Counted from the stretch's first letter, positions 1 to 8,708 are shown. The stretch: 64,000 nt of DNA from Flavobacteriia bacterium (GCA_016178305.1 JACOTM010000030.1:62001-126000), one strand, 5' to 3'. Program-made: numbers and translations. The notes: a model not told the origin generated them from the letters alone.

Positions 1-1053
1 ATTGCAACACCTACAATTCCAACCATGTATTATGTCACCATGTTTACTACAGATAATTGTGAATTCCATGACTCTGTATTTGTAAATGTTTTTTATGATT
101 CTCCTGTTCCAATAATTGAGGATACTGTAAAATTATGTAATGGCGATACTACGTTGTTAATTGTTTCTGGAGCTGAATCATACAATTGGCTTCCCAACTA
201 TCATATCAATATTTTGACTGGAGATTCTGTTTTAGTATCACCTGACTTTAACATGTACTATTATTGTGATTTTACAAACGCATGCGGAACTATTCGAGAT
301 AGCGTTTTTATGAAAATCCAAATTCCTGTTATTACTGCAGGAAACGATACGATAATTTGCCCTGGGGATAAGGCTCTAGTATGGGCTAATGGTGGAATCA
401 ATTATCAATGGTTCCCTATGAATTCTGTTGATAATCAATTTGGACAAACAACATTCGTACATCCCAATATAAATACAAATTATTTTGTTTTAGGTACAGA
501 TATTTATGGTTGTACGGATACCGCTTTTGTAGAAGTTGATTTGTATCCTCAAATTTATATTCAAGCTTGTCCTGATATTTATGCTTTTCAAGGTGATGTT
601 GTAACATTATATGCAAATACGAACATTGGTGGAACATATACTTGGTCGCCATCAGAACATTTAAGCTGTGTAAATTGTATGACTCCCTCTGCTAATCCAA
701 ATCAAAATTATACTTATACTGTCACTTTAACAGATAGCCATGGATGCATTGCAACTGATGATGTGAAAATATTTTACGATGGTATTTTGTATGTTCCCAA
801 TACTTTTACACCCGATGGCAATATGTTCAATAATGTTTTTAAAGCTATAGGTGGAAACATCATTTCGTTTAAAATGGAAATATTTAATCGTTGGGGGGAA
901 TTAATTTTCAGCTCTAATTCAATGGATGAATCTTGGGACGGCACTTATAATGGATTACCTTGTCCAATCGGAACTTATACTTGGAAAATAGAATATAGCG
1001 ATTACAATAACTCCCGAAAAATGTTAGTTGGGCACGTAAATATTGTTAAATAA
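1..1053 (+). CDS. T9SS type B sorting-domain surface protein, 3' part
   Basis: The frame is open from base 1, so the gene begins upstream of the window and only the last 350 residues are present. They hold cysteine-containing beta-sandwich-like repeats rich in Asn, Thr and Tyr, as in large Bacteroidota adhesins. The last ~90 residues (from about base 787) carry the type B sorting signature, with VPNTFTPDG, then FNRWGELIF, then WDGTYNG. Family knowledge: this domain (gliding motility-associated C-terminal domain) sends proteins through the type IX secretion system to the cell surface. The same domain ends the protein at 57667-60339. What the repeats bind cannot be told. No gene follows closely, and a 199-base spacer without clear signals separates it from the next CDS. 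Confidence 0.9.
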   Translation: MATPTIPTMYYVTMFTTDNCEFHDSVFVNVFYDSPVPIIEDTVKLCNGDTTLLIVSGAESYNWLPNYHINILTGDSVLVSPDFNMYYYCDFTNACGTIRDSVFMKIQIPVITAGNDTIICPGDKALVWANGGINYQWFPMNSVDNQFGQTTFVHPNINTNYFVLGTDIYGCTDTAFVEVDLYPQIYIQACPDIYAFQGDVVTLYANTNIGGTYTWSPSEHLSCVNCMTPSANPNQNYTYTVTLTDSHGCIATDDVKIFYDGILYVPNTFTPDGNMFNNVFKAIGGNIISFKMEIFNRWGELIFSSNSMDESWDGTYNGLPCPIGTYTWKIEYSDYNNSRKMLVGHVNIVK

Positions 1054-1252
1054 CTAATCTAGCTTTAAAAAATTAGGTTAAAATTATTTTGAGGTTCTGA
1101 GGTTCGAATATTGAAAGTATGTAGTTAGATGCAAGTTTAGAGGTTCACGCTTTGAACTTGGGGGAAATCGGAAAATTTTAAATTTCGTTTCGGTTTAAGT
1201 TCACTGAGGAAAACTAGAAGAAAGAAAGAAATAATAAATATTTAAGTTAAAA

Positions 1253-1924
1253 ATGAGAATCTTTCTGACATTTATTTGCATTCTAAGTTACCATTTTGGT
1301 TACTCGCAAAAACAATTGACTTTGATAATAGATACAATAGATTTTATTGATGATTTTGATAAATATCATTTTAAAGTTTATCTGACCAATCAAGGTTTTT
1401 CAGATTTAGGAGAAATAGATACTAATTCTCAAATTTCAAGTCAAAATTACCCAAACTTTAAGACGACTATAAATGTAAAAACTGACTCAACTAAAATTCA
1501 GATTCCAATAGACAAACAAAATGGGGTTCTTGAACTTAGTAATATTTATTATCTGGATACTATTAGAATAAACCATCTGGAAATATACAGTAACTGTTAC
1601 AAGGACACTGTAAAAACTAGACTTGAATATTACAGCGTAAAAAACGATAGTATTTCGAACGAACCTTATAAAGTGAAATTTAAGAAAAGTATTAAAAAAT
1701 CTACGTGTAAATACAAACCTCCATACAAAACAATGTTGACTATAAATGGCCAAAAATATTATGTAAGCATCCAAAAAAAGGAGTCAAATATTAATTATAT
1801 GCATGGGCATGGCTACAAACCAAAACAAACAGAAAAAAATCATGAACACTATTCAGGTTCGAAAATTTATATATGTTCAACTACCATACACTCTATAAAT
1901 GTGATAACAATAAATATAAAATAA
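1253..1924 (+). CDS. Secreted protein of unknown function
   Basis: A 223-residue protein that I do not recognise. It starts with a typical signal peptide (MRIFLTFICILSYHFGYSQ) with likely cleavage after the Ser-Gln, a frequent site in this phylum. The mature part is rich in Lys, Asn, Ile and Thr. It looks like beta strands with no catalytic motif, and has a His-rich stretch near residues 184-200 (HGHGYKPKQTEKNHEHY). That stretch might bind metal, but this is speculation. It stands alone, between a T9SS substrate and the rhodanese-kinase pair, with long spacers on both sides. Its base composition is very AT-rich like its flanks. It is probably a real gene because of the coherent signal peptide and length. 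Confidence 0.65.
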   Translation: MRIFLTFICILSYHFGYSQKQLTLIIDTIDFIDDFDKYHFKVYLTNQGFSDLGEIDTNSQISSQNYPNFKTTINVKTDSTKIQIPIDKQNGVLELSNIYYLDTIRINHLEIYSNCYKDTVKTRLEYYSVKNDSISNEPYKVKFKKSIKKSTCKYKPPYKTMLTINGQKYYVSIQKKESNINYMHGHGYKPKQTEKNHEHYSGSKIYICSTTIHSINVITINIK

Positions 1925-2208
1925 AACCATCGCCCAATAAGTGTTATACAACAACGAGCAAAACCTGCTAGCCAGCGGACGCATAGTGCCAAAATTATAG
2001 CTAATACTTGTAGAATGTATGACCTAGAAAAATAAATAATTTATGGAAAGAATTATTATTTTTCAAGTCTAGTCCCAGCACTATCATTTGGTCTTCAAAA
2101 GCAATGCTTTTTTTTGGTTCAAGCTAAAAAGAACAAACGATAATTTTAATAACGAAGCGAAATTTTAAGCAAAAGTGAAATAATTTTAGATTTAATTAAA
2201 ATCTGAGT

Positions 2209-2235
2209 GTAAAATATCAATCGAACTGAGGTTAT
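2209..2235 (+). repeat. Left arm of 27-bp imperfect inverted repeat
   Basis: The core AATCGAACTGAGGTTAT (2219-2235) is repeated exactly in reverse complement at 4060-4076. With the ten bases outside it (GTAAAATATC here, GCAAAATATT on the other strand there) the match is 25 of 27. The two arms enclose the rhodanese and histidine-kinase genes. The promoter element of the rhodanese gene begins just inside this arm. Confidence 0.8.
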
Positions 2236-2238
2236 TAT

Positions 2239-2246
2239 TATCTTTG
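2239..2246 (+). promoter_or_regulatory. -7 promoter element TATCTTTG
   Basis: Matches the Bacteroidota -7 consensus TAnnTTTG, 75 bases before the rhodanese ATG. A clear -33 TTTG is not seen at the usual distance; the position is taken by the inverted-repeat arm. That would allow a protein bound to the repeat to affect this promoter (inference). Confidence 0.45.
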
Positions 2247-2321
2247 AATCATGAGTTCAATAAATGATTTGAACAACTGAATTAATTTAAATAAAATAAA
2301 ATCACTTTTAGAGGTAAAAAC

Positions 2322-2639
2322 ATGCATATTATTACAGTAAAAGAATTAAAATCAATGATTGATCATAAAGAAGATTTTCAATTAATTGATGTGAGAGAAG
2401 ATTATGAATATGAAACCGCTAATATTCAAGGTTTACACATTTCTTTAAGTGAAATTCCTGTTCGACATGAAGAAATTTTAAAAGATAAAAAAGTGATTAT
2501 TCACTGTCGTTCTGGAGTACGAAGTGCAAATGCAATTGCTTTTTTAGAACAAAGTTTTGGTTATGACAATTTATATAATCTTGAAGGAGGGATATTGGCT
2601 TGGGCGAGAGAAATTGATGATACTTTAGAGGTTCATTAA
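2322..2639 (+). CDS. Single-domain rhodanese-like sulfurtransferase
   Basis: A 105-residue, one-domain rhodanese. It has the opening LIDVREDYEYETANIQG block (residues 21-37), with Asp-Val-Arg typical of the fold. The active-site loop HCRSGVRS has the persulfide-carrying Cys62, and the closing NLEGGILAW block follows. No signal peptide is present, so it should be cytoplasmic. Family role: transfer of sulfane sulfur to thiol acceptors or cyanide; the physiological acceptor cannot be inferred. Only 16 bases separate it from the histidine kinase that follows, so the two are probably cotranscribed. The six-residue active loop is complete, so it is likely active. Confidence 0.92.
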   Translation: MHIITVKELKSMIDHKEDFQLIDVREDYEYETANIQGLHISLSEIPVRHEEILKDKKVIIHCRSGVRSANAIAFLEQSFGYDNLYNLEGGILAWAREIDDTLEVH

Positions 2640-2655
2640 TCTTTTCTAAAAAAAT

Positions 2656-3999
2656 ATGAAAACTAAAAATATTAAAGTAGTTATTCTATTAGGAATAGTT
2701 TCTTTGGCAAGTATATTGTTTACTCAAATGGTCTGGATACGCAAAACAATTGCTATTCAAGAAACAAACATTGCCATTCAAGAAAAAGATGACTCTTTAA
2801 AACTAAAACAGTTTTCTGAACAAACGCACATTGCACTCCGAAATGTATTGGAAATAATTACGAATCAACATGAAGATAGCGTTGATTTATACGGAGCTGT
2901 TAAACAATTGAGTACAAATTACTTTGTTGTAGATATAAGTGAAGAATTACATCCTTATTACCTCGAAAATTTACTAAAGCGAGAACTTTATAATGAAAAT
3001 ATCCGAGAAGATTTTCAATACGGAATTTACGATTGCTTTTCTGATTCAATTGTTTTTGGAAATCTAATCAAATTTACAAAAGATTCGCTATATGCCCCTG
3101 CCACAGATACCATGATTGGCATTACATCAGAAAAATTAAGGTGGAAAACAGATGGACATTATTTTACAGTTTATTTCCCTAATATTGTTGGAAAAGAAAT
3201 AAATCCTACCAATGTTGACATATATTCACCCTGGTTTTTTGTAATTATTATTGTAATTATCGTCTTATTCTTTTTTAGTTATACTTTACTTGTAATCCTC
3301 AAACAAAAAAGATTATCTGAAGTAAAAAACGATTTTATCAATAATATGACGCATGAATTAAAAACCCCTATTTCTACGATTGGATTATCGAGTGAAATGC
3401 TTTTAAAAAATGATTTCAAAGATGATCCGGAACGCTTAAAAAGATATGCTGAAATAATCTACAAAGAAAATAAAAGACTTGAAAATCAAGTTGAAAGAGT
3501 GCTCAATGTTGCAAAATTGGATAAAGAAAAATTAGTTTTGAAAAAGACTAAAATTTACATGCACGAAGTCATTGATGAAGCCAAAGAAATTTTTGAATTT
3601 AACCAAATTGAAGAAGGAACTATTCAACTACAATTAAATGCCGAAAGTGATTTAATAATAGCTGATTCTGTACATATTACTAATGTTATTTATAATTTAA
3701 TTGATAATGCAATTAAATACAGTGATAAAAATATTGACATTTTCATTAAAACTTACAATGACAAAAAAAGTTTTAATATAGAGATTGAAGACCATGGTTT
3801 AGGAATTAAAAAAGATGACCTTAAAATGATATTTGATAAATTTTATAGAGTTCCGACAGGTAACCTGCATAATGTGAAAGGTTTTGGTTTAGGACTATAT
3901 TATGTCAAATTAATCATAGATGAGCATGGAGGTTCAATCAATGTGAAAAGTAGTTATGGAAAAGGAACTACTTTTATTATTAGCTTGCCTATAAAATAA
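2656..3999 (+). CDS. Membrane sensor histidine kinase
   Basis: A 447-residue kinase. Transmembrane helices lie at about residues 8-28 and 192-215 and enclose a ~160-residue periplasmic sensor domain without a recognisable fold. No HAMP domain is evident. The dimerisation/phosphoacceptor box reads FINNMTHELKTPIS with His233. The ATPase part has the N box NVIYNLIDNAIKYS, then EDHGLGI, the F box FDKFYR, and GFGLGLYYVKLI. All catalytic motifs are intact. It follows the rhodanese gene by 16 bases. No response regulator lies next to it or elsewhere in the window, so it is an orphan kinase whose partner must be encoded elsewhere. The signal sensed is unknown. Confidence 0.93.
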   Translation: MKTKNIKVVILLGIVSLASILFTQMVWIRKTIAIQETNIAIQEKDDSLKLKQFSEQTHIALRNVLEIITNQHEDSVDLYGAVKQLSTNYFVVDISEELHPYYLENLLKRELYNENIREDFQYGIYDCFSDSIVFGNLIKFTKDSLYAPATDTMIGITSEKLRWKTDGHYFTVYFPNIVGKEINPTNVDIYSPWFFVIIIVIIVLFFFSYTLLVILKQKRLSEVKNDFINNMTHELKTPISTIGLSSEMLLKNDFKDDPERLKRYAEIIYKENKRLENQVERVLNVAKLDKEKLVLKKTKIYMHEVIDEAKEIFEFNQIEEGTIQLQLNAESDLIIADSVHITNVIYNLIDNAIKYSDKNIDIFIKTYNDKKSFNIEIEDHGLGIKKDDLKMIFDKFYRVPTGNLHNVKGFGLGLYYVKLIIDEHGGSINVKSSYGKGTTFIISLPIK

Positions 4000-4246
4000 T
4001 AAATTGCAAGTATCAAGATCTATTTATCTTCAATGAAATTAAAAAAGAAAATTATCCTTATAACCTCAGTTCGATTAATATTTTGCAATCAAATCGCCTA
4101 TAAATAGGAAGTAAATCACTTTTTATAGGTGAAATGTACAAAATGCTTTTCAATTAAATTCGAAAAGCCTTCGTTGTGTCTTCTTGATTTAGCCCGCTAA
4201 ACCTGCGAAAACACGCCTTGTCCTTTCAAATTTAAACAGCAAATCA
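4000..4246. other. Spacer between kinase and truncated yicC
   Basis: Holds the right arm of the inverted repeat (4060-4086). A possible hairpin follows at 4094-4128 (CCTATAAA pairing with TTTATAGG). Then comes a GC-richer block at about 4165-4222 that does not look like the AT-rich leaders elsewhere. The conserved 5' coding part of yicC that should be here is absent; its frame meets a TAG at 4190-4192. Confidence 0.55.
4060..4086 (-). repeat. Right arm of 27-bp imperfect inverted repeat
   Basis: Reverse complement of the arm at 2209-2235, with a 17-base exact core (4060-4076) and two mismatches in the outer ten bases. It lies 61 bases after the kinase stop codon and about 160 bases before the surviving part of yicC. 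Confidence 0.8.
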
Positions 4247-5020
4247 TTGGATTTAAATATGCGTATTGCTCCGATTTATAAAGAATTAGAACATGAGTTA
4301 CGTAAAGTTATTGGTCAAGAATTGGATAGAGGAAAAGTTGATGTTACAGTTACCATTGAAAGTACTGGTGAATCAAAAGCCTATGCAGTCAATCAAGATT
4401 TAGCAAAAGCTTATTACCAAGATTTAAAAAAAGTAAATGACGCAATTGGTGAAAAAACAGAAGATTATCTTTCTATTATTTTAAGAATGCCCGACATTTT
4501 AACAAATGAAAAAGAGGAATTAACAGAAGATGAAAAAAACTGGCTAATTGAGTTGCTGACTGAATCTACTAATCATCTAAACACTTTTAGACGTCAAGAA
4601 GGGGAAGCTCTTGAAAAAGAATTTACCGAAAGAATTGAAGATATTCGAAGATTACTTTTAGAAGTTCCTTCATTTGAGCAAGAGCGAATTTCTGTGATTA
4701 AAGAACGTATGCGTAAAAGTTTAGAAGAAATTTCAAATTCTTCCTATGATGATAATCGCTTAGAACAAGAAATGATTTTTTACATTGAAAAACTAGATGT
4801 CTCAGAAGAAAAAATGCGTTTGATGAATCATTTAGATTATTTCTTAGAAACAATGGTGTTGCCTTCAGCGGGGAAAAAATTAGGATTCATTTCTCAAGAA
4901 ATTGGACGTGAAATCAATACGCTCGGAAGTAAAAGTAATCACGGAGAAATGCAAAAATTAGTTGTTGATATGAAAGACAATTTAGAAAAAATTAAAGAAC
5001 AAATATTAAATACTTTATAA
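4247..5020 (+). CDS. yicC: YicC-family endoribonuclease/stress protein, N terminus missing
   Basis: Residues match YicC from its N-terminal domain (DLNMRIAP, then ELDRGKVDVTV) through the C-terminal DUF1732 helical part (ending in EMQKLVVDMKDNLEKIKEQILNTL-like helices). Family proteins are about 290 residues and open with a conserved MTGFG-type segment. Here the recognisable sequence begins at SNLNSKSLDLN (from about 4226), and the frame is closed by TAG at 4190. The only starts left are TTG 4247 or ATG 4259, giving 257 or 253 residues, so the first ~35 are lost. It lies 2 bases upstream of gmk, the usual order. It may be a 5'-truncated, possibly inactive gene that still provides gmk with a coupled upstream frame. 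An assembly error is the alternative. Confidence 0.8.
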   Translation: MDLNMRIAPIYKELEHELRKVIGQELDRGKVDVTVTIESTGESKAYAVNQDLAKAYYQDLKKVNDAIGEKTEDYLSIILRMPDILTNEKEELTEDEKNWLIELLTESTNHLNTFRRQEGEALEKEFTERIEDIRRLLLEVPSFEQERISVIKERMRKSLEEISNSSYDDNRLEQEMIFYIEKLDVSEEKMRLMNHLDYFLETMVLPSAGKKLGFISQEIGREINTLGSKSNHGEMQKLVVDMKDNLEKIKEQILNTL

Positions 5021-5022
5021 CA

Positions 5023-5601
5023 ATGTCAACTGCGAAAACCGGTAAATGTGTTATTTTTTCAGCTCCATCAGGTGCCGGAAAAACGACTATTGTACATCAT
5101 TTATTGGGGCAAAATTTAGATTTAGAATTTTCTATTTCAGCATGTAGTAGAGAGCCACGCCCAAATGAAATAAATGGAAAAGATTATCATTTTTTAGGGG
5201 TCGATGGTTTCCAAAAAGCGATAAATGAAAATGCTTTTATTGAATGGGAAGAAGTATATACTGCAAATTATTATGGAACATTAAAAGCTGAAATTGAAAG
5301 AATTTGGGAAAAAGAAAAAATAGTTATTTTCGATGTTGATGTAATAGGTGGTTTAAATTTAAAAAGAATTTTCGGTGCAAATGCCTTGGCAATTTTTGTC
5401 CAACCTCCAAGTTACGATGAATTAGAAAAAAGGCTAAGGCATCGAAGTACTGAGACAGAAGATAAAATTCAACAACGAATGTCTAAAGCTAAAACAGAAT
5501 TGACACATGCGGATGAATTTGATTTTGTTTTGGTAAATGACGATTTAGAAAAAGCATGCTTAAAAGCAAAAGAACTGATTTTAGATTTTAAGCAAAAATG
5601 A
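5023..5601 (+). CDS. gmk: Guanylate kinase
   Basis: 192 residues. Phosphorylates GMP to GDP with ATP in the cytoplasm. The P-loop APSGAGKTT lies at residues 14-22. The GMP-binding segment follows (SREPRPNEINGKDYHF, with the Arg pair and Tyr of the family), then FIEWEEVY and YYGT. The length is slightly short of the ~205 residues usual for bacterial enzymes, but all motifs are present. It follows yicC by 2 bases, and its stop overlaps the nadD start by 4 bases (ATGA), so translation of yicC, gmk and nadD is probably coupled. Confidence 0.97.
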   Translation: MSTAKTGKCVIFSAPSGAGKTTIVHHLLGQNLDLEFSISACSREPRPNEINGKDYHFLGVDGFQKAINENAFIEWEEVYTANYYGTLKAEIERIWEKEKIVIFDVDVIGGLNLKRIFGANALAIFVQPPSYDELEKRLRHRSTETEDKIQQRMSKAKTELTHADEFDFVLVNDDLEKACLKAKELILDFKQK

Positions 5602-6212
5602 AAGTAGGACTCTATTTTGGAACATTCAATCCCATTCATGTTGGACATTTAGTTATTGCTAATTACATGGCTGATTTTACAGATTTAGATCAAGTTTGGC
5701 TGATTGTTTCTCCTCAAAATCCTTTGAAAATAAAATCTTCATTATTGCCAGATTATCATCGTTTGGCGATTGTAAAAGAAGCGATTGAGAATAACCCTAA
5801 ATTACGAGCAAGTGACATTGAATTTCATTTATCTAAACCAAGTTACACCTCAACAACCTTGGCTTATTTAAAAGAAAAATATCCTGAAAATGAATTTTCT
5901 TTAATCATGGGTGAAGATAATTTGAGAACATTGCATAAATGGTATAACTATGAAATCTTATTAAAAAACTATACTTTTTATGTCTATCCAAGAGTTTTAA
6001 CCATGCAAGAAGAGCAAGAAGTTGTTGCGATTGGTTTTAATTCTAAAAATAATTTTTCAGAATTGGAAAATATAAAAATTTGCAATGAAGCACCTGTCAT
6101 GAAAGTTTCAGCGAGTTTTATTCGGCAAGCAATTAAGGAAGGTAAGGATGTTCGATATTTATTGACAGAGCCTGTACGAAAATACATTGAAGAGATGAAT
6201 TTCTACAAATAA
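5598..6212 (+). CDS. nadD: Nicotinate-nucleotide adenylyltransferase
   Basis: 204 residues. Joins nicotinate mononucleotide and ATP to give deamido-NAD in NAD synthesis. The nucleotidyltransferase fold shows GTFNPIHVGH near the N terminus (the GxFxPxHxGH signature), then a SLIMGEDN block, and the C-terminal VSASFIRQAI that stands for the ISxTxxR motif. The start overlaps the gmk stop by 4 bases, and recO follows 2 bases after its stop, so the cluster yicC-gmk-nadD-recO behaves as one transcription unit. No membrane segment is present. Confidence 0.96.
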   Translation: MKVGLYFGTFNPIHVGHLVIANYMADFTDLDQVWLIVSPQNPLKIKSSLLPDYHRLAIVKEAIENNPKLRASDIEFHLSKPSYTSTTLAYLKEKYPENEFSLIMGEDNLRTLHKWYNYEILLKNYTFYVYPRVLTMQEEQEVVAIGFNSKNNFSELENIKICNEAPVMKVSASFIRQAIKEGKDVRYLLTEPVRKYIEEMNFYK

Positions 6213-6214
6213 CA

Positions 6215-6913
6215 ATGAAGCAAACCGATAAAGCAATTTTGTTAAATCGTATTTCATATAGTGAAAGCAGTTTTATCGTTACCTATTATACGTTTGAGAA
6301 TGGAGTTCAAAAATTTATTTTTCAAGGGGCAAAAAAGAAAAAAGTTCCTTTATATCCATTGTTAATTTCTGAAATCACTTATTATAAAAGACCTGATAGT
6401 GAATTAGGTAAATTAACATCCGCCGAATCTACCAATACATTAACAACCCTTTCTTTCAATCCTATTAAATCTACAATTTCGTTTTTTATCGCAGATGTTT
6501 TAATAAAATGCTTAAAATCAGAAGAAAAAGATGAGGAATTGTTTCAATTTTTAGAACAATTCATTTTAACCTTTAATACGACTGAAGAACTTAGTCATAT
6601 CCCTGTTTTTTTCATGACAGAATTTTCAAAACATTTAGGGATTTCTCCTATTATTCATGATCCGAATACAAACTACTTCAACATTTTTGATGGCGAAATT
6701 ACAGCAATCAAACCTATTGGAGATGTATATTATAAACAGGAAATTGCAACATTGATAGCAAATTATTTAAACTATAAATTTGACCATGAAACCTTTACTA
6801 AAACGATAAGAAAAGAAGCTTTAAGAACAATGATTCATTATTATCAAGTTCATATTCCAAGGTTTAATGATTTAGTTTCATTACCAATAATTGAAGATAT
6901 TTTATATAACTAA
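6215..6913 (+). CDS. recO: DNA repair protein RecO
   Basis: 232 residues. Acts with RecF/RecR to load RecA on gapped DNA. The N-terminal OB-fold part is recognisable (AILLNRISYSESSFIVTYYT, then FIFQGAKKKK and YPLL). A helical C-terminal domain follows. The four-Cys zinc site seen in some RecO proteins is absent, as is common in this phylum. It is the last gene of the yicC-gmk-nadD-recO run, and its stop faces the stop of the peptide-binding lipoprotein 82 bases away. No strong terminator hairpin was found in that gap. Confidence 0.92.
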   Translation: MKQTDKAILLNRISYSESSFIVTYYTFENGVQKFIFQGAKKKKVPLYPLLISEITYYKRPDSELGKLTSAESTNTLTTLSFNPIKSTISFFIADVLIKCLKSEEKDEELFQFLEQFILTFNTTEELSHIPVFFMTEFSKHLGISPIIHDPNTNYFNIFDGEITAIKPIGDVYYKQEIATLIANYLNYKFDHETFTKTIRKEALRTMIHYYQVHIPRFNDLVSLPIIEDILYN

Positions 6914-6995
6914 ACACCTATTCTGTATTATTTTATCAGGAATTCAGACGAAATATTTAGAAACAATTTCTCAACTTCATTAAAAATGAAATACA

Positions 6996-8708
6996 TTATT
7001 TCGTGTCTTTGATATATGCTTTTGAAAAATCAATTGTTTCCATGGAATTGGTTTTAAAGTCTCTCAAACGAGCATTTACCATAATGATAAAATCATCTGT
7101 AAGAATTGGCATTACAGGGCTTTTATCAATAATTAACTGATCACATTTGACCATTAAAGCATTTCGCTTATCTGGATTCAATTCTCTTAAAGATTGTTCG
7201 TATAATTTATCATACATTTCATTTTTGAATTTTGTATTATTCAATAAATAATTTGAACCATGAATATTTCCACCATAGAAAACAGATAAAAAAGTTTCTG
7301 GATCTGGATAATCTGCAATCCAGCCAGCTCTCCAAATTTTCGCTTTTCCTGATGCGATGGCTTCATTACGTTCTTTAATTGTACACAATATTATTTTTAA
7401 TTTCAACTGTAAATTTTTATTCAAATCATCAACGACACCTTGCACCATTTTATGAATACTCGATCCTTCTTTAGCGTTTACATAAATAGATAATGCAGGA
7501 AAATTTTTACCATTTGGATAACCCGCTTTTGCCATCAATTCCTTAGCCTGCTCTGGATTATAAGTAAATCCTTTCACTTGCTTATTAGGGTAAATATCCA
7601 TCGGGGGAACAAATCCATTTGTAGCTGGGTAACCCTCTCCCTCTAGATAAGTTTCAACAATGTTTTGTCTATTTATTGCTAAATTAAAAGCTCTACGCAC
7701 ATTTTCATTTTTGAACTCTTTACTTTGACAAGCAAAAGCAATGTAAGCTGTGCTCAAACTCGATTCATTTTCAATTTTATGTTTTACATTTAATCCTTTT
7801 AGAGCGTCTTGCAAAGTCCCTAAAATGTGTTCGATTTCTTCTACCGGAATTTCTAAGACTAAATCTATTTGTTTTTTTCTAAACGCAATTAACTCGCTTT
7901 TTTTATCTTTTGAATACATTAAATTAATTTTATCCAAAAAAGGTAATTGATTTCCAAAATTATCTTTTAACCAATAATTCGGATTTCTTTTCAATACAAT
8001 TGATTCATTTGTATATTTTTCTAGCATAAATGGTCCTGTACCAACAGGATGATTCTTCACGTCTTTTCCATATTTATCATAAGCTTCTTTTGGAAAAATA
8101 CTTAATCCTGTATGAGAAAGCACTTTATCTAATCCTGAAAATGGTTCGGAAAGTTCTATTTTTAAAGTATATTCATCTATCACTTTAATACCAGCTACCC
8201 CTCCTTCTATCAGACTGTTTTGGGTTTTTTCTAAATACTCTTTAGCTCCTTTGATATGATTTGCTAACAAATAACTTACTTGATTTTCTGGTAATCCTGA
8301 ACAAGCAATATCCAATGAAAATTTAACATCTGCAGCTGTTACATCCCGCACTCCACTACTGAAACAAGCATCTTCATGAAATTTTACACCTTTTCGAATT
8401 TTAAAAGTATAAACAGATGCATTGCTATTTGATTCAAACGACTCAGCAATACAAGGTACAACTTTCATTGTTGTTAAATCAATTTTAAACAAGGGTTCAA
8501 ATATCTGATTTAAAATTCTTTGAGAAAATACATCTATTGATTCTATTGGGAATAAAGAAGAAATTTTTTCAGACGACATAAATTTCAATTCGCCTCCATA
8601 TTGTTTTCCTCCAACAGCAATTAAATCAGATGTGTTTTTTTCTGTTCCAGAGCATGAAAAAAATAATACTGTAAAGAGTGAATATATAAAATAGTGTTTT
8701 ATATGCAT
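6996..8708 (-). CDS. Extracellular solute-binding lipoprotein, family 5 (peptide type)
   Basis: 570 residues. The signal peptide ends in a lipobox (LFFSC, Cys19), so the protein is a lipoprotein. The body is the bilobal SBP_bac_5 fold of oligopeptide/dipeptide transport. It shows the YTFKIRKGVKFH segment, the GTGPFMLEKY block, and a late RAGWIADYPDPETF motif typical of OppA/DppA relatives. It should capture peptides or similar solutes and hand them to an ABC permease. No permease or ATPase gene is adjacent; in this phylum such binding proteins often stand alone. It is convergent with recO and ends 82 bases from it. Confidence 0.92.
   Translation of the reverse strand: MHIKHYFIYSLFTVLFFSCSGTEKNTSDLIAVGGKQYGGELKFMSSEKISSLFPIESIDVFSQRILNQIFEPLFKIDLTTMKVVPCIAESFESNSNASVYTFKIRKGVKFHEDACFSSGVRDVTAADVKFSLDIACSGLPENQVSYLLANHIKGAKEYLEKTQNSLIEGGVAGIKVIDEYTLKIELSEPFSGLDKVLSHTGLSIFPKEAYDKYGKDVKNHPVGTGPFMLEKYTNESIVLKRNPNYWLKDNFGNQLPFLDKINLMYSKDKKSELIAFRKKQIDLVLEIPVEEIEHILGTLQDALKGLNVKHKIENESSLSTAYIAFACQSKEFKNENVRRAFNLAINRQNIVETYLEGEGYPATNGFVPPMDIYPNKQVKGFTYNPEQAKELMAKAGYPNGKNFPALSIYVNAKEGSSIHKMVQGVVDDLNKNLQLKLKIILCTIKERNEAIASGKAKIWRAGWIADYPDPETFLSVFYGGNIHGSNYLLNNTKFKNEMYDKLYEQSLRELNPDKRNALMVKCDQLIIDKSPVMPILTDDFIIMVNARLRDFKTNSMETIDFSKAYIKDTK

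Larger units (their letters stand above)
1925..2321. other. 397-base intergenic region
   Basis: No convincing ORF or RNA gene is visible. The first ~65 bases hold a locally GC-richer block (around 1965-1985, GCTAGCCAGCGGACGCA). The right half carries one arm of the inverted repeat (2209-2235) and a TATCTTTG promoter element (2239-2246) for the rhodanese gene. A short AAAAG...CTTTTTTTT stretch near 2097-2115 could form a weak hairpin. Confidence 0.5.

Noticed and set aside
1925-1990. attC-like or integron-cassette-like sequence after the 1253-1924 gene
   Set aside because: GTGTTATACAACAACG resembles a recombination core only loosely; the RYYYAAC/GTTRRRY pair is not matched and no integrase is present.
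6914-6995. Terminator between recO and the peptide-binding lipoprotein
   Set aside because: No stable stem with a T run could be found in the 82-base gap.
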